Source: Sphingomonadaceae bacterium (GTDB lineage Bacteria; Pseudomonadota; Alphaproteobacteria; Sphingomonadales; Sphingomonadaceae). From it: a stretch of 34,688 nt of DNA. The position numbers were made by a program, and so were the translations under genes. Location of the stretch: positions 30,121 through 64,808 of the forward strand of contig JAHDBR010000008.1 of the NCBI GenBank assembly GCA_020630295.1, read 5' to 3'. The notes beneath the pieces are model-generated. The model worked only from the letters and a program-made list of their open reading frames with translations, was not told the DNA's origin and did not search any database. Below, piece after piece: positions 16,902-26,900 of this stretch (its first letter is position 1; every line of letters begins with the position of its first letter).

Positions 16902-17705
16902 ATGAATGAACGCAAAGCAATCTTCATCACCGGCGGCGGATCAGGCATTGGCCGCGCAATCGCGCTGAAATTCGCCAAAGAAGGCTGGTTTGTCGGACTA
17001 GCTGACATCAGCGAGAGCGGCATGAAGGAAACCGCTGCGTTGATCGGCAATGAGCACACTTCCAGCCACATACTCGATGTGCGCGACCGCGCGGCATGGG
17101 ACGAAGCGCTGGACGCCTTCATCGCCGTGAGCGGCCGCATGGATGTTCTGGCGAACAATGCAGGCATCCCGATTGGCGGTTCAATCATCGAAAATAGTGA
17201 AGACGAAATCACCCGCTGCCTCGACATCAATCTGAAGGGCGTTTTGTTCGGCGCGCAGGCGGCATATCCGCATTTAAAGAAAACAGCGCCGGGATCGTGC
17301 TTGCTCAATACCGCAAGCGCGGCGGGCATATACGGAAGCGCGGGCGGATCGGTCTATTGCGCGACCAAATTCGGCGTGCGCGGCATTACTGAGTCGCTTG
17401 ACGGAGAATGGGCGCCGGACGGGATCAAGGTTTGCTCCTTGATGCCCAGCTTCATTGATACGCCGCTATTGGACATGGTGCCCAATGCCAAAACCAATGA
17501 ACACGTCCGCGCGCGCGTTCAGGCATCCGGTCTGGAAATCACTCCGGTAGAAGAAGTGTCCGAAGCCGCATGGCGTGCGGTGCATTCGGACAAGCTACAT
17601 TGGACCGTCGGCAAGACGGCAAAGAGCATTGCCTTTGGTGCCCGCTGGATGCCAGGCCGCGTGCGCAAACAAATGCGCGGGCAGATGCAATTGTTGGGCG
17701 ATTAG
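16902..17705 (+). CDS. short-chain dehydrogenase/reductase (SDR) family oxidoreductase
   Basis: This is an NAD(P)-dependent oxidoreductase of unknown substrate. I use the ATG at 16902 ([13 protein letters not shown], 267 residues), preceded by GAGG; an in-frame ATG 14 codons upstream overlaps the terminator of the previous gene and adds no domain. Classical SDR motifs are intact: cofactor loop TGGGSGIG (10-17), NNAG (85-88), N110, and the catalytic S139, Y152 and K156 in YCATK. No charged residue typical of NADP preference is obvious after the second strand (LADIS), which leans toward NAD. The stop codon overlaps that of the convergent pterin dehydratase gene. Confidence 0.92.
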   Translation: MNERKAIFITGGGSGIGRAIALKFAKEGWFVGLADISESGMKETAALIGNEHTSSHILDVRDRAAWDEALDAFIAVSGRMDVLANNAGIPIGGSIIENSEDEITRCLDINLKGVLFGAQAAYPHLKKTAPGSCLLNTASAAGIYGSAGGSVYCATKFGVRGITESLDGEWAPDGIKVCSLMPSFIDTPLLDMVPNAKTNEHVRARVQASGLEITPVEEVSEAAWRAVHSDKLHWTVGKTAKSIAFGARWMPGRVRKQMRGQMQLLGD

Positions 17706-18004
17706 AGTAACGCGTCGATAGCCTTCGCCAGCTGAACGTCACGTTGCGACAGTCCGCTGCCTTCGCCCGGCACATCATGGGTGGTCAGCGTGACTTCAAC
17801 CTTATTGTAGACGTTAAACCATTCGGGATGGTGATCCTGCTTCTCTGCAAGAATTGCCACGCTGGACATAAATCCGAATGCACCGACAAAATCCTGAAAT
17901 TCAAACCGGCAGTGGATTGCCTTGCCATCATCACGCAGGCCCCAGCCGGTCAATTCCTGCATCACAGCTTCGCGTTCAGCATCGGTAAGTTCGGCAACGG
18001 CCAT
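17702..18004 (-). CDS. phhB: pterin-4a-carbinolamine dehydratase
   Basis: This enzyme dehydrates 4a-hydroxytetrahydrobiopterin, recycling the cofactor of aromatic amino acid hydroxylases; some members also act in pterin metabolism generally. With the ATG at 18004 the protein is 100 residues ([16 protein letters not shown]), the usual size. An AGAGGA ribosome binding site precedes it. The frame runs 32 codons further, but that segment overlaps the ccmA promoter and start. The signature [12 protein letters not shown], with the adjacent histidines of the active site, and the final TTHDVPGLS-like segment are clear. No phenylalanine hydroxylase gene is visible. The gene diverges from ccmA with 67 bases between starts and converges on the SDR gene with shared stop bases. 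Confidence 0.93.
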   Translation of the reverse strand: MAVAELTDAEREAVMQELTGWGLRDDGKAIHCRFEFQDFVGAFGFMSSVAILAEKQDHHPEWFNVYNKVEVTLTTHDVPGEGSGLSQRDVQLAKAIDALL

Positions 18005-18071
18005 CACACTATTCCTCTCAAAATCGGCAAATTCTTGTAGCTGCGCGGGCTTTCCCCTATCGGGCGCTTTC

Positions 18072-18656
18072 ATGCAAGCCTGCAGCATCCTAGCCGACAA
18101 TATCGCCTGCCGCCGCGGGGACCGCGTTCTGTTTCGCGGGCTTTCGCTGGATATGCGGAGCGGTCAGGCGCTGCATATTTCGGGCGCAAACGGCATCGGT
18201 AAGTCCAGTCTAATGCGCATTCTGGCGGGCCTTCTCAAACCGGCTAGCGGGACAGTGTCGCACAAAGGCGCAATCGGCTTGCTGGACGAAAACCCTGCGA
18301 TTGATCCGCAAGCACGGCTGGCCGACGGTTTGAAATTTTGGGCGCAAATAGACAATTGCGGCAATCCCGCCGGCCCGGAGCTTGCGCTGGATATTGGGGA
18401 CTTGCTGGACGTCCCGTTTCGCTATCTTTCCACCGGCCAGCGCAAGCGCGCTGCATTTGCGCGGTTGCTCAATCAAAATGCCGCGATCTGGCTGTTGGAC
18501 GAGCCGCTGAACGGTCTGGATACAGACGCGCAGGCGAAGATTGGCGCATTGATCAAATTGCATTGCGGCGGCGGAGGAATTTGCATTGCCGCGTCGCACC
18601 AGCCGATTGACCTGCCCGAAGCGCAAATGATTGCGCTGGAGGATTTCGCCGTATGA
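18072..18656 (+). CDS. ccmA: CcmA, ATPase of the cytochrome c maturation ABC complex
   Basis: CcmA powers release of heme-loaded CcmE from CcmC/CcmD in the system I cytochrome c assembly pathway. With the ATG at 18072 the protein is 194 residues ([19 protein letters not shown]), close to the family's 200-215. ABC motifs: Walker [10 protein letters not shown] (38-46), signature [14 protein letters not shown], Walker [12 protein letters not shown] and a switch histidine in AASHQP. The single small nucleotide-binding domain and the overlap with ccmB make this assignment firm. The open frame begins about 150 bases earlier, but that part is antisense to phhB and not family-like. The stop overlaps the ccmB ATG by four bases. 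Confidence 0.95.
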   Translation: MQACSILADNIACRRGDRVLFRGLSLDMRSGQALHISGANGIGKSSLMRILAGLLKPASGTVSHKGAIGLLDENPAIDPQARLADGLKFWAQIDNCGNPAGPELALDIGDLLDVPFRYLSTGQRKRAAFARLLNQNAAIWLLDEPLNGLDTDAQAKIGALIKLHCGGGGICIAASHQPIDLPEAQMIALEDFAV

Positions 18657-19318
18657 TGTGGCGACTTCTGAAACGCGACCTGAGTATCCTGATGCCCGGC
18701 GGCTCCCGGTCAGGAGGGCGAGGCGGAGCGATCCTGCCGCTGCTATTTTTTCTAGCGGTAGCGATGCTGTATCCTTTTGCTGTGGGGCCTGATGCACCCT
18801 TGCTGGCCAAAACCGGCGGCGGGGTGATCTGGGTCGCGGCACTGCTCGCAGCTATCCTCCCGCTTGACCGCCTGATCGCTCCGGATCTGGAGCTTGGCAT
18901 ATTCGACCAGCTGGCTCTCCGCGGCATTTCAGAGGAAAGCGTTGTTGCCATACGGATGCTCGCCCACTGGCTCAGCTTCGCGCCGCTATTGCTCATCGCA
19001 GCCGTGCCCGCCTCGGCGCTGCTGGGGCTGGAATATGACACTACCAAGCTGGTGATGCTCGGCTTGCTCGCCGGTACACCCGGACTGGCAGCAATCGGCG
19101 TTATGATTGCCGCCCTTACGGCAGGGTTGCGCGGCGGCGCGGCCTTGTCGGGCTTGCTGCTTATCCCGCTCGCTGTACCGATCCTGATTTTCGGCGCAGG
19201 CAGCCTTGCCCTCGGTGATCCGAGCGGTATCGCCCTATGCGGCGCGATCAGTTTGCTGCTGGTCGCAATCACGCCCTTTGCAGGGGGTGCGGCATTGCGA
19301 TCTGTGCGGGAGAACTAA
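18653..19318 (+). CDS. ccmB: CcmB, membrane subunit of the cytochrome c maturation ABC complex
   Basis: CcmB is the inner-membrane subunit that pairs with CcmA. The 221-residue protein has an N-terminal LLKRDLSILMPGG typical of the family, and about six hydrophobic spans spread over residues 30-215. The motif LAGTPGLAAIGVMIAALTAGLRG (around 140-160) and PLAVPILIFGAG match CcmB. Translation is coupled to ccmA by ATGATG overlap. The other ccm genes (ccmC, ccmE, ccmF) are not in this window. Its TAA shares bases with the TAG of the convergent map gene. Confidence 0.94.
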   Translation: MMWRLLKRDLSILMPGGSRSGGRGGAILPLLFFLAVAMLYPFAVGPDAPLLAKTGGGVIWVAALLAAILPLDRLIAPDLELGIFDQLALRGISEESVVAIRMLAHWLSFAPLLLIAAVPASALLGLEYDTTKLVMLGLLAGTPGLAAIGVMIAALTAGLRGGAALSGLLLIPLAVPILIFGAGSLALGDPSGIALCGAISLLLVAITPFAGGAALRSVREN

Positions 19319-20145
19319 ACCGCGTAAGGCGGCTGGTTCAGCCCCGTTGGACTGAGCGTGAAAATCTCGTTTCCGGTTTCCGTGATTGCCAGCGAATGTT
19401 CAAACTGCGCGGACAGGCTCTTGTCGCGCGTCACCGCCGTCCAGCCATCGCTAAGCATTTTGGTCCATGGCTTTCCGATATTGATCATCGGTTCGATTGT
19501 GAAAAACATGCCAGGCTTCAGTTCAGGGCCTGTGCCAGCTTTTGCCGCATGGACCACTTCCGGCGCATCATGAAACAGCCGCCCGAGGCCGTGTCCGCAA
19601 AATTCGCGCACAACGCCGTAACGGTGTTTCTGCGCGTGTTCCATAATCGCCGCGCCAATATCGCCCAGACGATTGCCTGGCTGGGCCTGTTCAATACCAA
19701 GCATCAGACATTCATATGTCACATCAACCAGCCGCCGCGCTTTCAGCGGTACGTCGCCCACAAAATACATACGGCTGGTATCACCATGCCATCCGTCCAG
19801 CAGCGGCGTGACATCGATATTGACGATATCGCCGTCTTTCAGAACCTTGTCGCTCGGGATGCCGTGACAGACCACATGATTGATCGAAATACAGCAGCTA
19901 TGCGTATAGCCGCGATACCCCAATGTCGCGGGCACCGATCCGCCAGCCAGCATCAATTCGCGAACCTTGTCATCAATTGCGGCGGTGCTGACACCGGGTT
20001 GGACCATCGGTGCAATTTGGTCGAGAATGGAAGCGGCCAGCGCGCCTGCTTTGCGCATCCCTTCGAAACCGGCGGGGCCGTGTAATTTAATCGTCCCGTC
20101 GCGCACCACGGTTTCGGTGCCTTCAATATGCTGATATTCGTTCAT
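19315..20145 (-). CDS. map: type I methionine aminopeptidase
   Basis: This cytoplasmic metalloenzyme removes the initiator methionine from new proteins. I choose the ATG at 20145 (MNEYQHIEGTETVV, 276 residues); a TTG three codons upstream is also open but has no better ribosome binding site. The five dinuclear metal ligands of the family are present: D111, D122, H185, E218 and E249, along with H94 in the substrate pocket (VCHGIP). The length fits type I with a short N-terminal extension and no zinc-finger. The gene is convergent with ccmB, whose stop codon it overlaps by four bases, and diverges from the SH3-argC pair. Confidence 0.96.
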   Translation of the reverse strand: MNEYQHIEGTETVVRDGTIKLHGPAGFEGMRKAGALAASILDQIAPMVQPGVSTAAIDDKVRELMLAGGSVPATLGYRGYTHSCCISINHVVCHGIPSDKVLKDGDIVNIDVTPLLDGWHGDTSRMYFVGDVPLKARRLVDVTYECLMLGIEQAQPGNRLGDIGAAIMEHAQKHRYGVVREFCGHGLGRLFHDAPEVVHAAKAGTGPELKPGMFFTIEPMINIGKPWTKMLSDGWTAVTRDKSLSAQFEHSLAITETGNEIFTLSPTGLNQPPYAV

Positions 20146-20310
20146 GCGGTCCAATTAGCGATTGGCGGCAGAAATTGCGAGTCCCGAAACAGGCCGCACG
20201 CTGACGCAAAGAACCGCCTCATCTGGGGACGCGAACTGCCAGAAACTTGCCCTCGCCCGCCGTGACGGTTAAGCGCGCAAATTCGCCCGCAGCCGAACAG
20301 GCTCGTGGCA

Positions 20311-20323
20311 CCTAGAAGCTAGG
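20311..20323. other. short inverted repeat before the SH3-like gene
   Basis: CCTAG, AAG, CTAGG: a perfect 5-bp inverted repeat ending 13 bases before the GTG of the SH3-like gene. It could influence translation start or serve as a half-site pair; no function is known. Confidence 0.2.
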
Positions 20324-20336
20324 GGCATAGTTTAAG

Positions 20337-20702
20337 GTGAGTGAGAAAACGCAATATTCTGTGCCGGAAGGTCCGCTTGGACTGAAAGGCCCGATGGCCC
20401 GGCCAGAAGCCGGCACTTTGCCACTGCGCGGTGACATTGCCCATATTGCGTTGGCTGACCGATATCTCGTTCCGCATTATGTTATTCCTCATTTCCGCAA
20501 GATTGGCGCTGGGACGGTGTCGTTGAAACTGACTGCGGATGCCGACGGTCAAACGATTACCGAATTAGCCGCAGGCACGGACTTTGAAGCGCTGGATTTC
20601 GCCGGAGACTGGTGCTGGGGCTGTGTCAGTGCAGAAGGGCCCACGGGTTTTATCCCTACTTCGGCATTGCTCGAAGATGCCCGGTTTGAAGTATCCCAGT
20701 GA
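20337..20702 (+). CDS. small SH3-like domain protein, coupled to argC
   Basis: Function is not known. The 121-residue product starts at a GTG (MSEKTQYSVPEGPLGLKG) after a short AAG-G purine stretch. From about residue 30 it reads as a bacterial SH3-like beta barrel: LPLRGDIAHI and, after a central segment on regulated exposure (YLVPHYVIPHF), a second strand set ending in GDWCWGCVSAEGPTGFIPTSAL, which has the W-x-x-V...G-x-(I/V)-P core of SH3 domains. There is no signal peptide, so it is probably cytoplasmic. Its stop overlaps the GTG of argC (GTGA), an arrangement that predicts joint translation, but no link with arginine synthesis is known to me. Confidence 0.8.
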   Translation: MSEKTQYSVPEGPLGLKGPMARPEAGTLPLRGDIAHIALADRYLVPHYVIPHFRKIGAGTVSLKLTADADGQTITELAAGTDFEALDFAGDWCWGCVSAEGPTGFIPTSALLEDARFEVSQ

Positions 20703-21634
20703 CACTAACGGTTTTTATTGATGGTGCTGCCGGCACGACCGGGCTTGAAATCCGAGAACGGCTGGCGGCCCGTGACGAATTTAAAGTGCACGTTCTCGAC
20801 GATGACAAGCGCAAGGATAAAGGCGCTCGTAAAGACGCGCTGAACAATTGCGACGTTGCGATTTTATGCTTGCCTGACGCCGCTGCCCGCGAGTCCGTAA
20901 GTTTGGTCGAAAACAGCACCACCAAGATCATTGACGCCTCTACCGCGCACCGGGTCAAAGAAGGCTGGGAATACGGCTTTCCAGAAATCGTCGGGCGTAG
21001 CACTATCGCCGATGCCAGCCGGATCGCAAATCCCGGTTGCTACCCGACCGGATTTCTTGCGCTGGTCACGCCGTTGATCCGCGCGAAACTGCTACCGAAA
21101 GACTGGCCATACACAGTACACGCTGTGTCCGGATTTTCCGGCGGCGGCAATCCGCTGATTGAACGTTTTGCGGAAGACGGCAGCATTGCCTGGCGCGGTT
21201 ATGGCTTGGAACTCGGCCACAAGCATTTGCAAGAGATGCAGCATTATGCGCAGCTAACCCATCCGCCGCTCTTCTCACCTGCGGTCGTCGATGCGCATCG
21301 CGGTATGTATGTGGAAGTGCCGCTTCCTTTGGCGGCGATCCCCGATGCGCCCGGCCCGGCCCGTATTCGTGCCGTGCTGGATGAATTCTATGCAGACTCG
21401 CCTATGGTGACAGTCGCACCGCTTAGCAATCCGCCCGCCGAGTTACTGATGCGGAAAGATGCGCAGCCATGGGACGGAATGACACTCTATGTGTTTTTCG
21501 ATTCTTCAAGCGGTCAAGTCCGCCTGATTGCGCATCTGGACAATTTGGGGAAAGGCGCCAGCGGGGCTGCTGTTCAATCGCTGAATTTGATAGCCGGAGT
21601 GCCGGAGACAACCGGACTGCGCTACACTGCCTAA
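20699..21634 (+). CDS. argC: N-acetyl-gamma-glutamyl-phosphate reductase, class 2
   Basis: ArgC catalyses the NADPH-dependent reduction of N-acetylglutamyl phosphate to the semialdehyde in arginine biosynthesis. The 311-residue protein is the short class-2 form common in alphaproteobacteria. It shows the nucleotide-binding DGAAGTTGLEIRERL (8-22), the catalytic cysteine C114 in NPGCYPTGF, SGFSGGG, the HKHLQEM segment with a probable active-site histidine, and DNLGKGASGAAVQ near the C-terminus. The start is GTG at 20699, sharing bases with the stop of the SH3-like gene. An AT-rich hairpin with a T-rich arm lies about 30 bases after the stop. Confidence 0.95.
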   Translation: MTLTVFIDGAAGTTGLEIRERLAARDEFKVHVLDDDKRKDKGARKDALNNCDVAILCLPDAAARESVSLVENSTTKIIDASTAHRVKEGWEYGFPEIVGRSTIADASRIANPGCYPTGFLALVTPLIRAKLLPKDWPYTVHAVSGFSGGGNPLIERFAEDGSIAWRGYGLELGHKHLQEMQHYAQLTHPPLFSPAVVDAHRGMYVEVPLPLAAIPDAPGPARIRAVLDEFYADSPMVTVAPLSNPPAELLMRKDAQPWDGMTLYVFFDSSSGQVRLIAHLDNLGKGASGAAVQSLNLIAGVPETTGLRYTA

Positions 21635-21664
21635 AATTTGGGCAGTCGATGCGCGCGAATCGCG

Positions 21665-21685
21665 CAAACAAAGGCGCTTTGTTTG
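21665..21685 (+). terminator. probable terminator after argC
   Basis: C-AAACAAAG (21665-21673), a GCG loop and CTTTGTTT-G (21677-21685) give a perfect 9-bp stem whose right arm is T-rich. Just before it, GCGCGA-A-TCGCGC (21653-21665) is another palindrome. Moderately convincing because no separate T-run follows. Confidence 0.45.
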
Positions 21686-21773
21686 GCTCGGCCGTTCCAG
21701 AGCAACCTCGGCGAATGGCGGATTTTCGCGGTTTGTGCGGCAGGATTGTCGCGCCGTTGGAACAAGCTCAGTT

Positions 21774-21788
21774 TGGCACAGTTCTTGG
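21774..21788 (+). promoter_or_regulatory. possible sigma-54 promoter of glnB
   Basis: TGGCAC (21774-21779), five bases, then TTGG (21785-21788) matches the -24/-12 sigma-54 consensus TGGCAC-N5-TTGC except for the last base. It would start transcription near 21800, about 86 bases before the glnB GTG. glnB-glnA operons are controlled by sigma-54/NtrC in many proteobacteria, which adds plausibility. I see no clear NtrC site upstream. Confidence 0.4.
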
Positions 21789-21792
21789 ATAG

Positions 21793-22224
<432 letters not shown>

Positions 22225-22309
22225 CATATCAGGAATGCTGCCGCACGGGGCCGGCCGCTTCCGATCACATTTACTGCCCTTCTGAAACGTTCCGACAAGA
22301 GGTAAAATT

Positions 22310-23719
22310 ATGGCTTCCGCAAAAGAAATTCTGAAAAAAATCGAAGAGCACGAAGTTGAGTGGGTGGACCTGCGTTTCACCGACCCCAAAGGTAAATGGC
22401 AGCACCTGACCATTGTATCTTCGGTTTTGGGCGAAGATGAATTGGAAGATGGATTGATGTTCGATGGTTCGTCTATCGAAGGCTGGAAAGTCATCAACGA
22501 ATCCGACATGATTTTGCGGCCTGACCTGGACCGTTTTTACATGGACCCGTTCAGCGCCACACCAATGATGATCCTGTTCTGCGATATCGTAGAGCCATCC
22601 ACTGGCGAGCTCTATGCACGCGATCCGCGCTCGACTGCGAAACGCGCCGAAGCTTTCGTAAAATCTGCCGGCCTTGGCGATACGATCTTCGTTGGCACGG
22701 AAGCTGAATTCTTCATGTTTGACGATGTGCGCTTTGAAGATGGCTATGCCGGTTCAGGCTTCATGATTGACGACGTGGAACTGCCGACCAATAGCGGCAA
22801 GGAATATGACAGCGGCAACATGGCCCACCGTCCGCGCGCGAAGGGTGGATACTTCCCGGTTGCACCGGTCGACAGTGCCGTAGACATTCGCGGTGAAATG
22901 GTTGCGACCATGCTCGAAATGGGTCTGCCATGCGACAAGCACCACCACGAAGTTGCCGCCGCGCAGCACGAGCTGGGCGTTACCTTTGCGACGCTTCTGG
23001 AAACTGCTGATAATATGCAGATCTATAAGTATGTCGTGCAACAGGTTGCACACGCTTATGGCAAAACTGCCACCTTCATGCCGAAGCCGATCAAAGACGA
23101 TAATGGCAGCGGTATGCACACGCACATGTCGATCTGGAATGACGGCAAGAACACTTTCGCTGGTAACGGATACGCCGGACTGTCCGACACGTGCCTGTAT
23201 TACATTGGCGGTGTGATCAAACACGCAAAGGCACTGAATGCCTTCACCAACCCGACTACCAATAGCTATAAGCGTCTGGTACCGGGCTTCGAAGCCCCTG
23301 TGCTGCTGGCATATTCAGCGCGTAACCGTTCCGCATCTTGCCGCATCCCATACGGTGCTGGCGAGAAAGCGAAACGCGTAGAGTTCCGTTTCCCCGACGC
23401 GATGGCCAATCCTTACCTTTCATCAGCAGCTCTGATGATGGCCGGGATCGACGGTATCGTGAACAAGATTCATCCTGGTGAAGCGATGGATAAGAACCTG
23501 TATGATCTGCCGCCGGCTGAGCTTTCCGAAGTGCCGACAGTGTGCGGTTCATTGCGCGAAGCACTCGAGGCGCTTGAAGCCGATCATGAGTTCCTTTTGA
23601 AAGGCGACGTATTCAGCAAGGACCAGATTCTGGCCTATACCGAACTGAAATGGGAAGAGGTTATCCGTTGGGAAACCACACCAAGTTCGGTAGAATTTGA
23701 TATGTATTACAGCGCATAA
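22310..23719 (+). CDS. glnA: glutamine synthetase, type I
   Basis: GlnA condenses glutamate and ammonia to glutamine with ATP, the main ammonia-assimilating step. The 469-residue length fits the dodecameric GSI-beta form. Motifs include the N-terminal [14 protein letters not shown] and FDGSSIEGW, the metal-binding [11 protein letters not shown], the ATP-site [18 protein letters not shown], and the glutamate-site NRSASCRIP. The adenylylation tyrosine is Y398 in NLYDLPP, so activity is probably controlled by GlnE through PII. A good AAGAGG ribosome binding site lies before the ATG. The gene ends in a strong terminator. Confidence 0.98.
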   Translation: MASAKEILKKIEEHEVEWVDLRFTDPKGKWQHLTIVSSVLGEDELEDGLMFDGSSIEGWKVINESDMILRPDLDRFYMDPFSATPMMILFCDIVEPSTGELYARDPRSTAKRAEAFVKSAGLGDTIFVGTEAEFFMFDDVRFEDGYAGSGFMIDDVELPTNSGKEYDSGNMAHRPRAKGGYFPVAPVDSAVDIRGEMVATMLEMGLPCDKHHHEVAAAQHELGVTFATLLETADNMQIYKYVVQQVAHAYGKTATFMPKPIKDDNGSGMHTHMSIWNDGKNTFAGNGYAGLSDTCLYYIGGVIKHAKALNAFTNPTTNSYKRLVPGFEAPVLLAYSARNRSASCRIPYGAGEKAKRVEFRFPDAMANPYLSSAALMMAGIDGIVNKIHPGEAMDKNLYDLPPAELSEVPTVCGSLREALEALEADHEFLLKGDVFSKDQILAYTELKWEEVIRWETTPSSVEFDMYYSA

Positions 23720-23758
23720 GCATATGCACCCATTCAGGTGCGGCATCTTTACAACAGA

Positions 23759-23790
23759 CGGCGGCCGGAATCATCCGGCCGCCGTTTTTT
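23759..23790 (+). terminator. strong rho-independent terminator after glnA
   Basis: CGGCGGCCGGA (23759-23769), loop ATCA, and TCCGGCCGCCG (23774-23784) make a perfect 11-bp GC stem followed by six T's. It ends the glnB-glnA unit. Confidence 0.92.
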
Positions 23791-23902
23791 GCTTTGGAGA
23801 AATGTAACGTTCTGTAAACTATTTCCCAGGTTGCAAATATTTTGCCTTCGCGATTCTGAAAAATCAGGACGCAACATTGATTAACCTTAGGGATTCTTAT
23901 TC

Positions 23903-26900
23903 ATGACGAAATCCGCTGACCGGAAGGTCTTAAACCGTCTGCTTGCAGGTGCTGCACCGCTCGCCCTGTCGCTTGCAGCATTCAGTTCGCCAGCTCACGC
24001 AATTGTTCCCAACGATAATGTCGGACCAGAAGACGCCGTCGATAATGACGACAATTTCCGCGGCGTTGGTATGTTTTTCCGGAATGACGGTTTCGTATGT
24101 ACCGGTACATTGATCAATCCGCGTACAGTTCTGTTCGCGGCGCACTGCGTGAACAACGTTGATCAGGATGATTTTAACGAAAACAATCTGCGTTCGGCAT
24201 TCTCGTTTAACGTGAATGCGCTCCCAGGGTTTATCAGCTGGTTTAACAACAATTTCTCCAGCAACCCTGATCTGGCCGTATATAATGTGAACCGGATTTT
24301 TTATAATCAGGATTCGCTGACCAACCCCGGTGCAGCCGGCTTCCTTGAGGCTGACGTAGCGCTGGCCAGCCTAGACACACCGGCTGCTGACATTCCAACT
24401 TGGGCGCTGCTTTTCTCGCCCCTGCCAACTCCAGAAGAAATCACTGACGAAACCGGCACTGGCTATCACGTTAACATTACTGGCTATGGCCGCTCTGGCA
24501 CTGGTACCACCGGCGCATCACAGGGCATCGATTGGCGTCGCCGTTCCGCTGAAAACTTTGTCGGTGCGCTGACATCTTTTGACGAGCGTAACACCTTTCT
24601 CTTTGGTGCGCCTTTCGGCAATCTGCCGCAAAGCCTGTACCGCTTGGACTTTGATGATCCGAACAAAACCAACCCGTTCGATTTCAACCTTTATAAAGAT
24701 GAACCCCTTGAGCGCGAAGGCACGACCGCGGGCGGCGACTCTGGCGGTCCGTTGATCCTTGATGCAGCCAATAACACATTGTCGGAAGAAGACCTTGTCA
24801 TCGGCGTTCTGTCGGGCGGAAGCCGATTTTTCGGACCGCAAGGGTTTTCCAGCTATGGCACAGAGAGCTTCTATCAGCCGCTCTATTTGTTCTGGGATTA
24901 TATCGCGGCGGTTAACCCGTATCGTTATGTCACGGCGAAAGCAGGTGATGGCAAATGGGAAAGCAGCACCCATTGGGAAACCACGCTTGATCCAGCCTAC
25001 CGCATCATCAATGCAAACGGCGACGTCGTAAATGGCATCCCTACATCACCTGGCGCTGGTATTACCGGCGGCAGCCCCGATTTCGGTGAAGTCTGTTTCG
25101 ATAGAGAGGGCGATAATCCGGGCGACGGCTGTCAAGATCTGTCCACCGGCGACAACACTCCGCCAGCTCGCAATATCGGCGAAGGTGTCGAGATTGTCAG
25201 CGGGATCGGAAGCGTAAGCGTTGATCTGCTGAACGGCCTTGGCATCAGCAATATCGGCGGACGCGATGACCTGAACGGCGATGACTTCGCTCTTGCTGTT
25301 CAAGCCCAAGGCACACAGGCCAACGGTATCGAGTTCGCTTTGGAAGAAGCGCAAGGAAGCGATGGCGGTGCTCCAGAATTCAGCGCCGATCCACTTCCGG
25401 CTCCGACACTTGCAAACGGCCTTCCTGGCGCAAGCGGTTTTGTGCCCAACAACATCGATCCGGTTATTACCGGCGATCCGGCGACCAACGTTGACCCGCG
25501 TTACTTCGATGTAACCTTGGCCAATGCCGGCACAACCACTCTTGATAGCACTGTTGTGATTGACCGGCTGACCGTTCGCGGCCCGGCCAACCTCAACATC
25601 CGCTTCAATGGTGATCTGACTTCGCTGATCGACATCAGCCAGTTTGGCGGTACCATCAATGTTGACAATGCGCTGACCAGCGTGGGTGATTACACCATCT
25701 TCGGCGGAATGCTGAGCGGTAACGGTACGGTCACTGCGCCGTTCGTAACCAACCTGATGGGTGCCATTTCGCCTGGTCAAATCGGCACGGTTGATACGCT
25801 TACCATTGATGGCAGCGCGGTTCTTTCTTCGGCCTCAACGCTGTTGATTGATATCGGCCCTAACGGAACCTCGGATACGCTTGCAGTTACCGGCGACGTT
25901 AGTGTTGGCGGCGTAGTTGCTCTGGGCACTGGTATTGCCGGAGTAGTGAACGGTACCGGCACACAGTATACAATCGTGACTGCTGGTGGCGGAATTCTGG
26001 ATGCTAATGGCGACCCGCTTGGCACTTTCAACGAAGGTACAATCTCGGCGATCCTGAGCCAGAGCTTCACCTATGAAGAGAATGCAGTGCTGATGTCTAT
26101 CGACGCTGCGAGCTACTCGACGGTGATTGATGGTACGGACCCAGTCCAAGTTGCCTTCGCACAATTGCTGGACCAGAACCGGGGTAATTCGGCGCTGGGC
26201 GATCTCTATGCGCTGGACTTCTTCAGCGCCAGTGACATCCAGAGCCAATTGGCAAACCTTGCACCAACTGCTGAAACCGGCGTCCGCTCTCTGACGGCGC
26301 AGACATTCACGCATATGTTCAACTTCCATGATCGTCGTTTGCGCACATCGCGCCGCAGCTCTGCTGGCGGTACGATTGCAACTCTCGGCAATCCATTGGG
26401 AACTGCTGAAGCAGGTCTGGCGCGTTATTCCAGCCCGCAAGCAGGCATTGAGCTTGGCCTCCAGTCTGATGGCGAACCAACAAACGTTCAAGAAGGCGCA
26501 GTTCCAGAGAACATGGCTCTCTACGTAGCTGGCGGCTTCATGAATGGTGACGGCGAAGCAATGCCTGGTTTCCAAGCGGCGGAAACCGACTTTGACGGTT
26601 ACTTCCTGGCTGGCGGTGTTGAAGTGTTCCCGAGCGATAACTCTGTCTTGGGCTTCTCGGTCTACCACTCGGACATCGATTCAGACACAGCATTGGCAGC
26701 CACTGCCGATAGCAAAATCTGGGCGGGTACCGTTTATGGCCGCGTTCGCACCGCTAGCGGGATCGCGTTTGACGGTCAGTTGAGTGTGTCCGATTACGAT
26801 GTGTCGACGCAGCGCACGGTCGCATTCGCGAATACTCAGCAAACACTGAGCACGAATGATGACAGCAGCGGCCTGACAGCGGCTCTGGGTGTATCGTATG

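Noticed and set aside
19237-20085. 282-codon plus-strand open frame antisense to map
   Set aside because: Composition rich in His, Arg and Cys, typical of a shadow; the map frame has all metal ligands.
25046-26668. Two minus-strand open frames (244 and 277 codons) antisense to the autotransporter
   Set aside because: No ribosome binding sites and no family motifs; the sense frame has intact protease and barrel motifs.
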